Notes under the pieces: model-generated
Seen by the model: only the letters and a program-made list of their open reading frames with translations
Told to the model about the DNA's origin: nothing
Database searches by the model: none
Made by a program: the position numbers and the translations under genes
Shown: in pieces, positions 21,757 through 32,559 of the stretch
Layout: every line of letters begins with the position of its first letter
How positions within the stretch are numbered: position 1 is the stretch's first letter
Source: Adiantum capillus-veneris
Taxonomy: Eukaryota; Streptophyta; Polypodiopsida; Polypodiales; Pteridaceae
Assembly (NCBI GenBank): GCA_014529385.2
Contig: CM043956.1
Coordinates: forward strand, 92,712,221 to 92,776,220
Length of the DNA stretch: 64,000 nt
Direction: 5' to 3'

Positions 21757-21970
21757 AAAGTCGATCTTCCTTCAAAGACATGGCAATGAAGATGGGAACT
21801 AGCAAGTCTATGGTTGAGACTCGTAGATTCTTCAGGAAAAAAAAACTGAGAGAGGTTCTTTGATACTGGATGGTTCTTCTCGGATTCTTGGGGTTCCTGG
21901 TTCTTGGTGGTTCTTTAGGTTCTTCCCTTGAGTTCGCGAAGCTGAAGTATGCACAGAGCTTTGATACCAA
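21757..21970 (-). mobile_element. Array interior 3, right part
   Basis: It begins with the second copy of the LINE TSD and matches interiors 1 and 2 to the primer site at 21958-21969 (gctttgatacca, one mismatch). Confidence 0.85.
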
Positions 21971-23297
21971 TGTCAGGTGCTGTGGAAGAGAATAAGGATT
22001 TGCTCGGATCTAGTACTCCGCACACTAACACAAAGGACACTTTACTTCACTTGAAAGAATTGAATTGAACTGAAAGAAAGAGAGAGATGAAAGAGAGAAA
22101 AGAGACGACACAGGGATGTCGGGTCCGAGCCCTCAAGGGCCCCCTTGCTCCGTTGCTAGAGCAAGTACTTTCTTTATTCTTGTGGAGACTGAACTGATGC
22201 CACCGGTGTTGGGAACTACTAGGTACTGAAGAACTGAGAGGTTCTATGTCGAAGACAGGGAGGTCGACTACAAGGTCTATGTCGAAGATGAGGTACTGAG
22301 GGTCTTTGTCGACAATGGTACTATGTCGAAGACGGTGAAGTCGACGATGGATGTGTGTCGGAGACGGTGAAGTCGACGGTCGAAGACGGCGATGTCGACG
22401 ACGGGGTCTCTATCGAAGACGATGATGTCGACGAGGGGTATCTTCGTCGACGACGATGATGTCGATGACGACGACGACAATGGTGACTGTTACGATGAGG
22501 ACAATGATGTCGTTCTCAAGTCTGGGACTGCGATGACGATGAGGAAGGTGTCGTCATCAAGATAGGGATCTGCGATGACGATGACGAAGGTGTTGTCGTC
22601 AAAATAGAGATCTGTGATGACGATGACGTTGTCGATGACGATGATGGTGTTGACGAGGACGACGTCAAGGCTGAAAACTGAAAACGCTGAATGTTCTGCT
22701 ATAGATCTCCTGTTGTGACGGCACCGTGGGGCTGATCTGCAACGGCCAAGTCGTGCAAGGGCTGAGAATGCAAAATGTTGGCTGATCTGGCCTGGTATTG
22801 CAAAACGCTGGCTATCTTGGCTGAAAACTGAAAACGCCAGGCTGATCTACTGAAATCTAGAAACGCTAGGTTGATGTGGGTGTAGATGGAAACATGTGAG
22901 GTTTTGCAATACCAAGCCGGGAGCGGGTTCTCGCAAGGCTAAGGGCTGAAATCTGAAAACGCTGGTTTGCTGGTGTAAAAACGCTGGTCTTCTTCTTGAG
23001 AAACGCTAGGGCTCTTGCCGAGGTGCTACCTATCTGCTGAGGCGCCTGTCTCCTTCTGTCCCTGGCTCTTCTGCCTCTACTGAGTGCCAATGGGTTTCAT
23101 TTATAGGAATCATATGCTGGGACGGGCAAGCTTTTTAACAAACTTACAAAAAGAACTTCAAAAGTGACTTTTAATCATAAGAGGTGGTTCACGCGGTAAA
23201 ATGCTTGCATGATGAAATGACTGTTCTTGTGCAAGAGAGGGTATGCAAATGTGACTGGCTTGGACATGTACGTCTTGCTAGAGGCTCACAAAGTGCC
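21971..23297 (-). repeat. Array LTR D, lacking its distal ~100 bp
   Basis: It starts TGTCAGGTGCTGTGG and follows LTR C through the GTCGAC stretch and distal block. It breaks off after cacaaagtgcc near 23297, before the CACGTGACA end, and passes directly into interior sequence (gcggattcctctg). Confidence 0.83.
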
Positions 23298-23921
23298 GCG
23301 GATTCCTCTGAAACCAGGGACTGATGGTACAACGGGTGTTGTGGGTACTGCTATCGAGGCAAACACCGTGTAAGGGTCACTGTCCAGCCTTACTACAATT
23401 GCGGAATATCAGCCTAGGCTCTATACCAGATAGTGTTGACTCTGCCTGCTGTAGCAAGAGCTGTTCCCCGAACATTGATTGTAGTGAAAACATTACCGGT
23501 GCTGATGGACTGAGGTTTTGTTCCGAAGTCCTTTCCAAAGGTTCAATGAGAGAGCAATGTATGCACGCTACATGCGAATGCTATAAGGATTTACTCGGAT
23601 CTAGTACTCCGCACACGAACACAAGGGACACTTTACTTCACTTGAAAGAACTGAATTGAACTGAACTGAAAGAAAGAGAGAGACGAGAGAGAGAAAAGAG
23701 ACGACACACGGATGTCGGGTCCCAACCCTCAAGGGTACTTTCTTTATTCTTGCGGAGACTGAAATAGTGCTGACTCTGCCTGTTGTAGAAAGAGTTGTTC
23801 CCCGAACACTGGCTATAGTGAAAACATTACCGGTGCTAATGGACTGAGGTTTTGTTCCCGAGTCCTTTCCAAAGGTTCAATGAGAGAGAAATGTATGCAC
23901 GCTACATGCGAATGCGAATGC
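23298..23921 (-). repeat. Rearranged array fragments between LTR D and LTR E
   Basis: There are four pieces in order: interior (23298-23580), LTR start without its first bases (about 23581-23763), interior (about 23764-23921), then LTR E. The interior-to-LTR junction gaatgc|(a)ataaggattt is the same in both places (23580/23581 and 23921/23922). The primer site is lost at both. Confidence 0.78.
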
Positions 23922-25266
23922 AATAAGGATTTGCTTGGATCTAGTACTCCGCACACAAACACAAGGGACACTTCACTTCACTTGAAAGTTCAAAGAACTG
24001 AAAGAAAGAGAGAGACGAGAGAGAGAAAAGAGACGACACAAGGATGTCGGGTCCCAACTCTCAAGGGCCCCCTTTCTCTGTTGCCAAAGCAAGTACTTTC
24101 TTTATTCTTGCGGAGATTGAACCGATGGTACTGGTGCTGGGAACTGTTGGGTACTGAGAAATTGAGAGGTTCTATGTCGAAGATGGGGAGGTCGACGAAG
24201 AGGTCTATGTCAAAGACGATGAAGTCGACGACGAGGTACTAAGGGTCTTTGTCGACGACGATACTATGTCGAAGATGGTGAAGTCGACGACGATTCTGTG
24301 TCGAAGACGGTGATGTCGATGATGGGGTCTCTGTCGAAGACGATGATGTCGACGACGGTACTGCTGGTCTACGTCGACGATGATGATCTTGACGACGACA
24401 ACGATGGTGACTGACACAATGACGACAATGATGTGGTCATCAAGTTTGGGTCTACGTTGACAATGACGAAGGTGTCGTCGTCAAGAGAGGGATCTGCGAT
24501 GACGATGGCGATGTCGATGGCGACGATGGTGTCAACGACGACGACGTCAAGGCTAAAAAGTGAAAATGCTAGATGCTCTGCTATGGATCTGCTACTGTGG
24601 CGGTACTGCGGGGCTGATCTGCAACCGCCGAGTCGTGCAAGGGCTGAGAATGCAAAACACTGGCTGATCTGGGCTGGAATTGCAAAACGTTTGCTGTCTT
24701 GGCTGAAAACTGAAAATGCCAAGCTGATCTACTGAAATCTGGAAACGCTAGGCTGATCTGGGTGTAGATGGAAACACACGAGGTTCTGCAACCGGCTGGG
24801 AGCGGGTTCTCGTGAGGCTAAGGGCTGAAATCTGAAAACGCTGGTTTGCTTGTGTAAAAACGCTGGTCTTCTTCTTGAGAAACGCTCTAGGGCTCCTGCC
24901 GAGGTGCTGCCTGTCTACTGAGGCGCCTGCCTCCTTTTGTCCCTGGCTCTTCTGCCTGTACTGAGTGCCCAATGGGTTTTTTTTATAGGAATTATATGCT
25001 GTGTAGGGCAAGCTTCCCAACAAACTTACAAAATAATTCCAAAAGTCACTTTTAATAAAATGACTTCTAAGAGGTGTCACGCGGTAAAATGCCTGCATGA
25101 TGAAATGACTGTTCTTGTGCAAGAGAGGGTATGCAAGTGTTAGTGGCTTGGACATGCACGTCCTGCTAGAGGCTCACAAAGTGCCAGGCTCAGTCCTAAG
25201 CTAAGACTCATGCTAGACTATGGCAGAAGTGTGTCCACGTGGCACAAGTGAAGTGCGCACGTGACA
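23922..25266 (-). repeat. Array LTR E, right end of the array
   Basis: It is about 1345 bp, lacks the first ~24 bp and ends GCGCACGTGACA. After 25266 no polypurine tract follows; the sequence becomes unrelated (ggggccgagaagg), so this is the outer boundary of the array. Confidence 0.83.
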
Positions 25267-26597
25267 GGGGCCGAGAAGGAATAGGGGTAGCAGGAGGGGG
25301 TGGAGGAAGGAGCGGAAGGGAGGAGGGGGGGGGGGGGGGGGGGGGGAATGCAGCAGCGAGCTCTTTCAATATGCTTCTTTTTTGTGCCAACTAAATCTAT
25401 GCCAGGTGGCATGTTCTTCTGCCGGCTTTGTTGAGACACTTCTAGGGTAATAAAGTAACGAGACCAGATGGCTAAATTCCCTAAACAAGGAGAAGAGCCA
25501 GCCTTATATACCAGTTCGGCAGAGAGGTCAAGATGCAACATGGCGTGGGCGAAAAGTCTCAAGCTTCTATGGAAAGATGCAGATCTATAATAATTGCCAT
25601 GCAGCATATATGCATATTACTTGTGAGTTGAGCCATGAAAAGCTCCTACATGCTGATTCAGGTGCACGCCGACGGCCCATGCCGACAAAAGGCTTGTGAC
25701 CATTGATGGCCAATCTGTGTGCTCCTCCTAGCTCCTACTGATGGTTTTCGTATTCAGAATCCTCCATGTCCTAGGAAGTCGTGTCCAGTCCCAACTCCTT
25801 CGGTGCCATATCTATGCACATGGGCACCTCATGCAGTTGTATATGTGTGTTGAAGTCACATATGAACAGTACATATCCAATGCTATAATCCTCATAAAAT
25901 GGGAGCCCTCTATATGGGTGGTGTAGGTGGAGCCTTTGGGTGTGAATTAGCATATGACAACACAAATGTCATGCAGTTGATCTACGTGTGGATTCACATG
26001 AAACGGGCTTCCTCATCTCTCATGACCTGTATGACATGTTGTAGCTCTTTTCTATAAGGGCAGAAACACCTCCCCTCTCTATGTGCTGCCATCCAACATT
26101 TATGGTGAAGACTGAGCTCCCAAGTAGGGGCTTTATGCAATATTGTGGGGGTAACGCAAGTATTAAAGATCAGTAGTTTTGTCTTCAGCTCTTTACAGTG
26201 CATCCTAGAGCAGATGCGCTCAAGAGAGCCTCAAATTGCGTATATTTCTGCTCCCCTCATGGAGAAGACGAGCATAGTTGCCAGGGGTTTTAGACATGGG
26301 AGGTAGCATGATCGGGTTTCTTTTGGGATGTGTGCATGTGTGTGTTCGTAGGTGGGGCAATATGACTCATGTGACATAGGAAACACAAGTTTCAACTTGA
26401 CTAAGCGAGTCATGATTGTATACAATTTGAGAGCATTCAACAAAACATCATGGTCCAATCCTACCATGTAACTATCACTGAATCACCACCACAAGTATGC
26501 CTAATTAGTCGTGTAGTTATGGCTTTGGCATCAATATTTGTTTGCTGACTTGCTAATCATTTGGTGAACTGCTGCTTCAGATTCAAGGATCCCACCA
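25267..26597. other. Intergenic stretch right of the array
   Basis: A purine-rich start (gaaggaataggggtagcagg) leads into a 22-G run (25325-25346). The rest is ordinary AT-rich DNA with no coding domain that I recognise. A possible splice acceptor (gctgcttcag, ending 26579) precedes the kinase-like exon. Confidence 0.6.
25325..25346. repeat. Poly-G tract (22 G)
   Basis: Uninterrupted run of G within a G-rich purine stretch. Confidence 0.95.
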
Positions 26598-27230
26598 ATG
26601 ATATTGATTCCTGGGAGTAGTAGCAAGTATGCTAAGAAGGCCATTGTAAAGTTGATAAAGATGGCACAAGTGGAGTTTGACTTGCCAAGGAAGCATGTAA
26701 ATGTTATGTGCAATGAATTTGAAGTGTTTCATCCATACTATTGTCCAAATAAAGTAGCACGGTTTGGGTTGGGCACAAAGATATGTATCTCGAAGAATGA
26801 GTATGGGGTGTACAAGTATGAAAGAGGAGATGGGCCCATTCCAAGAACATACGTAAAGGAAGCGTGCATTTATCTTCACTTGCGCGAGCTTCAAGGCACA
26901 AAGATACCAGAGTTGTTGTCGTATGGCTCAGCTGATTGTCTTGGGTACCCTGGGTTTTTTCTGATAACACGTTACCATGGAGATCCTCTGAAGCCAGAGG
27001 AAGTATCACCTTCCGAGTTCGGGGAACTTTTGAGTGAAATTCATGAGCACGGCATATTAATATCCTCACCCGATTCAATCTTTGCTGGGTTTCCAACACT
27101 CGTGCGATATGGATCTACGCTCATGTTTGGGGAGATCCCTACAGCAGCCTGTTTCAATAAAGATGCTCAACGCTTTGAAGAGGAGTTTGATTTTTTTGTC
27201 GGCCTTTGCAAGAAAGAAGATGAAGGGTAG
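26598..27230 (+). CDS. Kinase-like protein, probable single exon or degraded gene piece, 210 aa
   Basis: This is the best host-gene candidate in the window. The middle resembles the protein-kinase N-lobe and hinge: GVYKYERGDG (strand), RTYVKEACIYLHLRELQGTKI (helix C with its Glu), IPELLSYGSADCLGYPG, and FFLITRYHGDPLKPEE (hinge). The part where the catalytic loop belongs reads ELLSEIHEHGILISSPDSI. It lacks the usual H-x-D and Asn, so catalysis is unlikely. The first 40 residues (ILIPGSSSKYAKKAIVKLIK) are unassigned. The ATG at 26598 is the first Met, but the frame is open upstream to a plausible AG acceptor at 26579, so it may be an internal or last exon. The stop is TAG. The family is inferred from pattern only. 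Confidence 0.5.
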   Translation: MILIPGSSSKYAKKAIVKLIKMAQVEFDLPRKHVNVMCNEFEVFHPYYCPNKVARFGLGTKICISKNEYGVYKYERGDGPIPRTYVKEACIYLHLRELQGTKIPELLSYGSADCLGYPGFFLITRYHGDPLKPEEVSPSEFGELLSEIHEHGILISSPDSIFAGFPTLVRYGSTLMFGEIPTAACFNKDAQRFEEEFDFFVGLCKKEDEG

Positions 27231-27235
27231 CAAAA

Positions 27236-27360
27236 GGGGGCACTTTAATTATCAAAATTAGTCCTTGTTCTTTAACGAGAATTCCTAGCAGTATCAATGT
27301 GAATAGTCTTTTTTTTTTTTTTGGGGGCCACTTTAATTATCAAAATTAGTCCTTGTTCTT
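27236..27360. repeat. Direct repeat of ~37 bp flanking a T-tract
   Basis: ggggg(c)cactttaattatc and its continuation to cttgttctt occur at 27236-27272 and 27323-27360. Between them is a 50-bp spacer that ends in a T run. Confidence 0.9.
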
Positions 27361-29813
27361 ATCGGACGCTACTCTATATTTTCGTTTTGTTTGTTGGTAA
27401 ATGGGTTGGGTATACAATGGGTTTGTAATGTGGTTGCCCTCGTTTTTTAAGGGGTCTCAAGGTTGGAAGGCATTTTGTAGACTATCAAAGGCCTAGTACC
27501 ATCTCTTATTCCAAGCGAGTGTGCTTTGACCGTGGTAATTTCGAGATAGCTTTTCTAGCTTGCTTTATTGTTTTGCAACAAGTTAGTTGTTATGCCTTGA
27601 TTGAAATAGGGAGTACCACTATAATCTTGCTACTCACATCAACATGTAATTGTACAACATCTTAAAATCAAACCACACTAAAAGACACATGCATGTTGAT
27701 GTCTTCTTCCAAATTTTTTCGTGATCTCAAAATTTCTTGAAACATTCTTAAACATATGGCCGAAGTCATTCCCAAACCTTCATAATCGAGGTACATGACT
27801 CAGTTTGCCAATGAATTTATCATAACCATTTTGACATTGTTATTGTCCAAGATGCAAAGAGATGCAATACATGCATGAGCTGCTTGTGTGCAAAATAACA
27901 AAAGAGAAACCATACATACGTCAGGTTAACCATTTAATTTTACATAACCATAGGGAACTTGCCCTTTTGTGGTCAACATTTTCTCTTGCAATGATGGAGG
28001 TGTTTGCCATCTAACGTTGTTTTATCTTTGAGAGTAAAAGAACTTGTCATATTTCTTTACTACCTTGTTTAGGCGTCTTCTTTGCACCTTGGGTGCTACC
28101 CTCTCACCCAACCTCCAACCAAGATGGGGAAAGTCATAGCCATAGAAAAGAACTCCCCTACACTCAAAATGGCTCTCTTCTTACTCAAGACAATAGTCTT
28201 CTCTTTGATCCTCTAGTTCCCTCCTCCTTTGACTAGATAGCCTTTCCTCTTTGGCATCAAAACCCCCTCTTCTTTGAGTAAGCAATTGGTCTAAGATATG
28301 CTCATAGCTTGTACCCTTGCTTTCTTTAATATTGCAACCCTCCAAAGATTGTGTATAGTGCTTCACATGCTTTGCTTTGGCAGTGGATATCCATCCAATA
28401 GCTTTCTACCTTGTAGAGATCTACACACACAACTAGCTAGACCTCCCATTTGTAACTTGTCAGATTGCTACCGTTGTCTCTCGCCTTGGGTCTTCGACGC
28501 ACCACGCATGATCGTCTGTTTATTGTACACTCTCCAATCATGTACGTTTCAATATGATCGTTTGTTTATTGTACATTCTCCAATCATGTACGCTTCAATA
28601 TACTCTTCTAAGAGCTCTCTTGACCTTTCTAAGCATGACATGACAACCTCCACTCGAATTTTTTTTGATATGCCTCCCCTCACCTCATGGCTTGCTCTTT
28701 GGTTTTACTTCTTTTACGTTCGGATAGTAGTGCCTTGCATAGCTCCCCTCCCGCACACCATGTTGCTTGGACAACGGTAAAAGATTTCTTACGAGGGGAT
28801 AATGTAAGCTTGTTTGTTTAATTAATAGTCCAAATTATGTTAAAACCAAAACTATTGGTGGGGAATCCTATAAATTTTTTTCCCATGAATTATCTATTAG
28901 AGGCAAATGCATAGGTAACTTTACTTTTGTAGCTCTTTATTTTTTGATCGGTTAAGCATTATGCAACAACAAGTAGCTACAATGACGTTAAATTTAGGCT
29001 AGAAGAAATCTTGAATTATGGTTTGATAGGTGGCAACAACATCTTTACATTGCTTGTAAGGTGTTTGATGCACCTCTTCTAATATTAAACCCCAAAAATC
29101 TCCAATCATGGACAATTTATTCTTGTAAAATAAATTTTCATCATGGAGGAATTAAAAAGGTGTACAATTCACTCTTGGATTTTGTGATTTTATGCCAAAT
29201 AATTCACAGTCATTGGCATATTCTTCTTCGATTAACTTGACTAGATTGGATCATAGGCTTAAAGTTATCAATGATAGTCACCCACTTAATGTGGTGATCC
29301 CCCAGTGATCCAAAATGATTGCAAAGTTAAGAAGGCTATTGATGCGGATTACATTTGGATTATATTTTGGATCATCAAAGGTTATTTCCCACTTGTCAAC
29401 TTGTAATGGTCTCTGCTTTCTTATGATTATCTTTATGTCATCAATCAGAATAATGCAATCTAGACATCAAATTGAAAATTTCTTTGTATTGACATGGAAC
29501 TAGTTTTTGCATAGAAGAGAAAGATAATATCCACATGTTTCTCATTTTCCTCTCTACTCTTACTAAGTGCTAGGATGTCAAGCCTTGAAGTTTTTAGTCA
29601 TGTGGCTAAATGTGTTATGGGTATTGGTCAACTCGAAAGGCACAACAAAAAATCCATAAATTATCATCTTGCCTACGAAAGATAGTCCTAAAAACATATT
29701 TTTTAGCTATACCCATGTGATGATAGACACTTTTTTAATTTATTTTCATGAAGATTGTTGCACCCTTAAACTTATTGAAAGGTTATTGATCACCTCAAGA
29801 ATGGTATATTAAT
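27361..29813. other. AT-rich stretch with decayed retroelement traces
   Basis: No intact gene is seen. On the minus strand around 29640-29750 the translation shows a weak Ty3/gypsy RT-like pattern: a YHH-GI segment followed by FRT and then a CAFRVDQYP segment where SGYHQI…FGLTNAP would stand. The 28181-28366 minus frame looks gag-like but is low complexity. These may be remains of one old element, but the support is thin. Confidence 0.35.
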
Positions 29814-29990
29814 TCTTTTTTTTTCCTGAGAAAAAGATCCTTCCATTAGTTAATAAAGCTACCCATAGGGCTACAAACCACCTCTAGAAGAGATGGCGAC
29901 AACAAAGACATGGGGAGACTCTCCCAATGAGAAAACCTAAATCACAAAATGAGAGGAGGGAAAATCAGAAACCCTCATAGTCATACATAG
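29814..29990 (-). mobile_element. 5'-truncated LINE, same family as 14892-21756
   Basis: Reverse-complemented, it reads cattgggagagtctcccca, then agaggtggtttgtagcccta, then attaactaatggaaggat and ctttttctcagg plus an A-run. This parallels the last 150 bp of the full LINE with scattered substitutions. The left edge is the T-run (poly-A tail) near 29815. The right edge is set where similarity fades; no TSD could be fixed. Strong 5' truncation is usual for LINE copies. Confidence 0.8.
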
Positions 29991-30810
29991 CCGCATGAAC
30001 TTGTAATACATGATAAGATCGGTCATTGTGCACACAAGGGGCCTCATATCCTTTGTAGAATTTTGTGGAAAATAGGCACGATACTTTACTTCAAGTGAGA
30101 TCCAGTTTTAAGAAGTTTATTGTATGTATGTTATTTTCATGTATTAGTTATCGTTTAATCACACATTTTATCATCATACGTTTTGTGGTGTCCAAAGCAG
30201 GTATGCATTTGGTTGTTGTCACTTTGTTAAGCTCTTACATTGGTGAGAGAAACATTGGATTTTCTTAGCATTAACACATCTAAGGATTACTTTGTGGTAG
30301 CTAATAAGACACACACATTGCTTGCAATTGAACTACCCCATGGCTTTATGATCTCATTGTATATTGCAAATGCATAGGTTTCTGCCCAGGCTTTTGCAGT
30401 AGAAAGGCAAGATTTGAGGATCAAAACATGCTTTCTAAGATCAGTCCTGAGACAAAACGTGGATTTCCATGCAAAGACAGGGCAGGGCTGGTGGTATAGA
30501 ACTTCGCCAATGTTGACTGCATCCGAGATCTTATTAGCCACAAGGTTAATCAGATTGAAAGTATCAACCTCTTTATTGTTTTGATTTTATAGACCAAACT
30601 AGATTTCTGTCTTGCATTCTTCCTAGACCCATGATTATGAACAAAGATGATTGTACCTAATTTTTGTTTCCCAACAAAGCAGTGAACTTTATATTAACAA
30701 AAGAAGAGAGAAGACAAAAATGACATCAGTGCCATGATCCATCACATATTGCATGACTCTCATGTTCAAGTGCATACCCAAGGAGACTCTCCCTTGAGAC
30801 AAAACTTGGC

Positions 30811-31077
30811 TTGTCCATATTGCCAACTAGATATAGCATAACATGGATTGTAATGCCGAGCAGATACAACATAAACTGTAATGCCGACCAGAAGCACATG
30901 GAAATGGATGATGAGGATCTCGAGCTTTCTATCAACAAGAGAAAACTATTGGAAATAAAGAACATGCTGGCTACCAAACAGGAAGCCTCTCAGGACGCTT
31001 ATGAGGCGGTCTCCAAAGTTGGAAAATTCATGGAAAAGATACAGGACATGATCAATGCCTTGATGTACCTATTTTGA
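30811..31077 (+). CDS. Unrecognised short ORF with helical C-terminal half
   Basis: The 88-residue frame changes character after residue 28. The later part (EMDDEDLELSINKRKLLEIK and KVGKFMEKIQDMINALMYLF) is charged and heptad-like, typical of a coiled coil. The DNA just before it holds a short direct repeat (tgtaatgccgagcag / tgtaatgccgaccag). It could be an exon of an unseen gene, a retroelement remnant or chance. I know of no family match. Confidence 0.22.
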   Translation: MSILPTRYSITWIVMPSRYNINCNADQKHMEMDDEDLELSINKRKLLEIKNMLATKQEASQDAYEAVSKVGKFMEKIQDMINALMYLF

Positions 31078-32100
31078 TACTTGCTCAATGGGCATCACCA
31101 TTAGTGTGGCAAAGCGTTTATGATTATTTATGAATCTATAAAGTACGGTTTTCACCACCTTCCTTATGCTAAGTGAGTATAGAGGGGTATATTAAAGAAT
31201 TGAACTGTCAGGAGGAATCGCATTAGCGTCTACATCAGCCTTGCCTTCTTCCTCCACTAGGGATATGGGGAGGAAATTTGCTAGCATGACAATAGGGGCT
31301 TAGGCTAATCGAGAGTGGCCGTGCAACGCTCACCTGCGTGAGCTAGTTACATTTTGTCTGGACTCGGACGGTAGATACCAATCGCGGTATAAGAAGTCAT
31401 GCCATAGACGAAACATTAACGAATGTTGCACAAATATGCATTCGGTATCCACGCACCATAAAGCTGTCACTCGTGGCACAACAACGTCTCCTAATTTCTT
31501 GAGCATGTTGACGAACAGCAGTAGCGATCAACTCTCCCGTCAAAAAGACCAGTGCTCAGCTTCGAACAAAATTTGCTAGTATTTGAAACATCAGGTATAT
31601 ATATGTGCTGAGGATCCTATAGAACTCACGCCAAATAGCCTGCTCCTTCAAGCTGCAGCGTTTCCATCTCAGATCCCCCTGCATTAGCACTAGTTTGCAG
31701 TATCCCAGCCGACCAATTGTCCGAGATCCTAGTGCATCGAGGAGACGCCCGGTCAATACCACAGTCTGTATATAAGCCGGCAACATGATCAGGTCTCTTG
31801 ACAATATTCCAAACGTCCAAGAGAAGAGTGGAGTTGTTGCATGCTAAGAAGCATCACAAATTAAGAGCACTTCCTTGACAAGGTGGTTGTAAATGAGGAT
31901 GTGTAGCAGAACTCAACCATGGCATTTTGCAGCATCAGGTAGGCCCTGTAATTGCAATTGCATATACCTAGTAAGAACTAAGTGAATTGTTGACCTGTAG
32001 ACGTATATTTGATCAATATAACACTAATTAATACCGGCATCATCAGCAGGTGATCAGCAAGGGGGTGGCAAATGGAACAGAGGAGCTTATAACTCGGTGC

Positions 32101-32131
32101 GGGGGGGGGGTGGGGGGGGGGGGGGGGGGGG
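32101..32131. repeat. Poly-G tract (10 G, T, 20 G)
   Basis: 31-base tract with a single T interruption at 32111. Confidence 0.95.
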
Positions 32132-32452
32132 TGGTCCAGCTTATACTTTTGTTGCAGCACCAAGTATACGAAGAGGGGAAACATGACAACAAACAAGATG
32201 ACAAATGAGGGGGGCAGGTGGAAGCAGCAGGGCATGGTGCCATGCGGCTCCTTTCTCCATCGAAAGTGCAGTTCCTTTCTCCATCTCCCTGTCACCTGCA
32301 GCATAGCCTTTCCACACAAAAGGACCTCTAAGTTGCACACACTTCACACCCAGCAAAAATCACAAGAACATTTAGGAATTTTCTCATGTAAGAAAACGGA
32401 GTCTTTTACAATGTTTTTCATACAATGCACAACATCATGAGCTTCTGCTCGA

Positions 32453-32559
32453 GAGGCACCGCATATCTAGCTAGGTACGATTGGGGGCAGGGACCGCCAA
32501 CCCCCCCACCGGGCCGGCGGTCCCCTACCCCTCGTACCTAGCTAGGTATGGAGTGCCTC
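32453..32559. repeat. Long near-perfect inverted repeat (hairpin), 107 bp
   Basis: Arms GAGGCAC (32453-32459) and GTGCCTC (32553-32559) pair. Pairing continues through CATATCTAGCTAGGTACGA with TCGTACCTAGCTAGGTATG, then GGGACCGCC with GGCGGTCCC. About 45 paired positions per arm surround a C/G-rich loop (about 32499-32515). It could be a foldback MITE or a transcribed hairpin; no clear TSD is visible. Confidence 0.85.

Larger units (their letters stand above)
29991..32452. other. Non-coding AT-rich stretch
   Basis: No retroelement domain is recognised. Around 30660-30720 a minus-strand segment (gttaatataaagttcactgc then tttgttgggaaac and an A-rich end) looks like another LINE 3' end, unconfirmed. 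Poly-G lies at 32101-32131. Confidence 0.4.
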
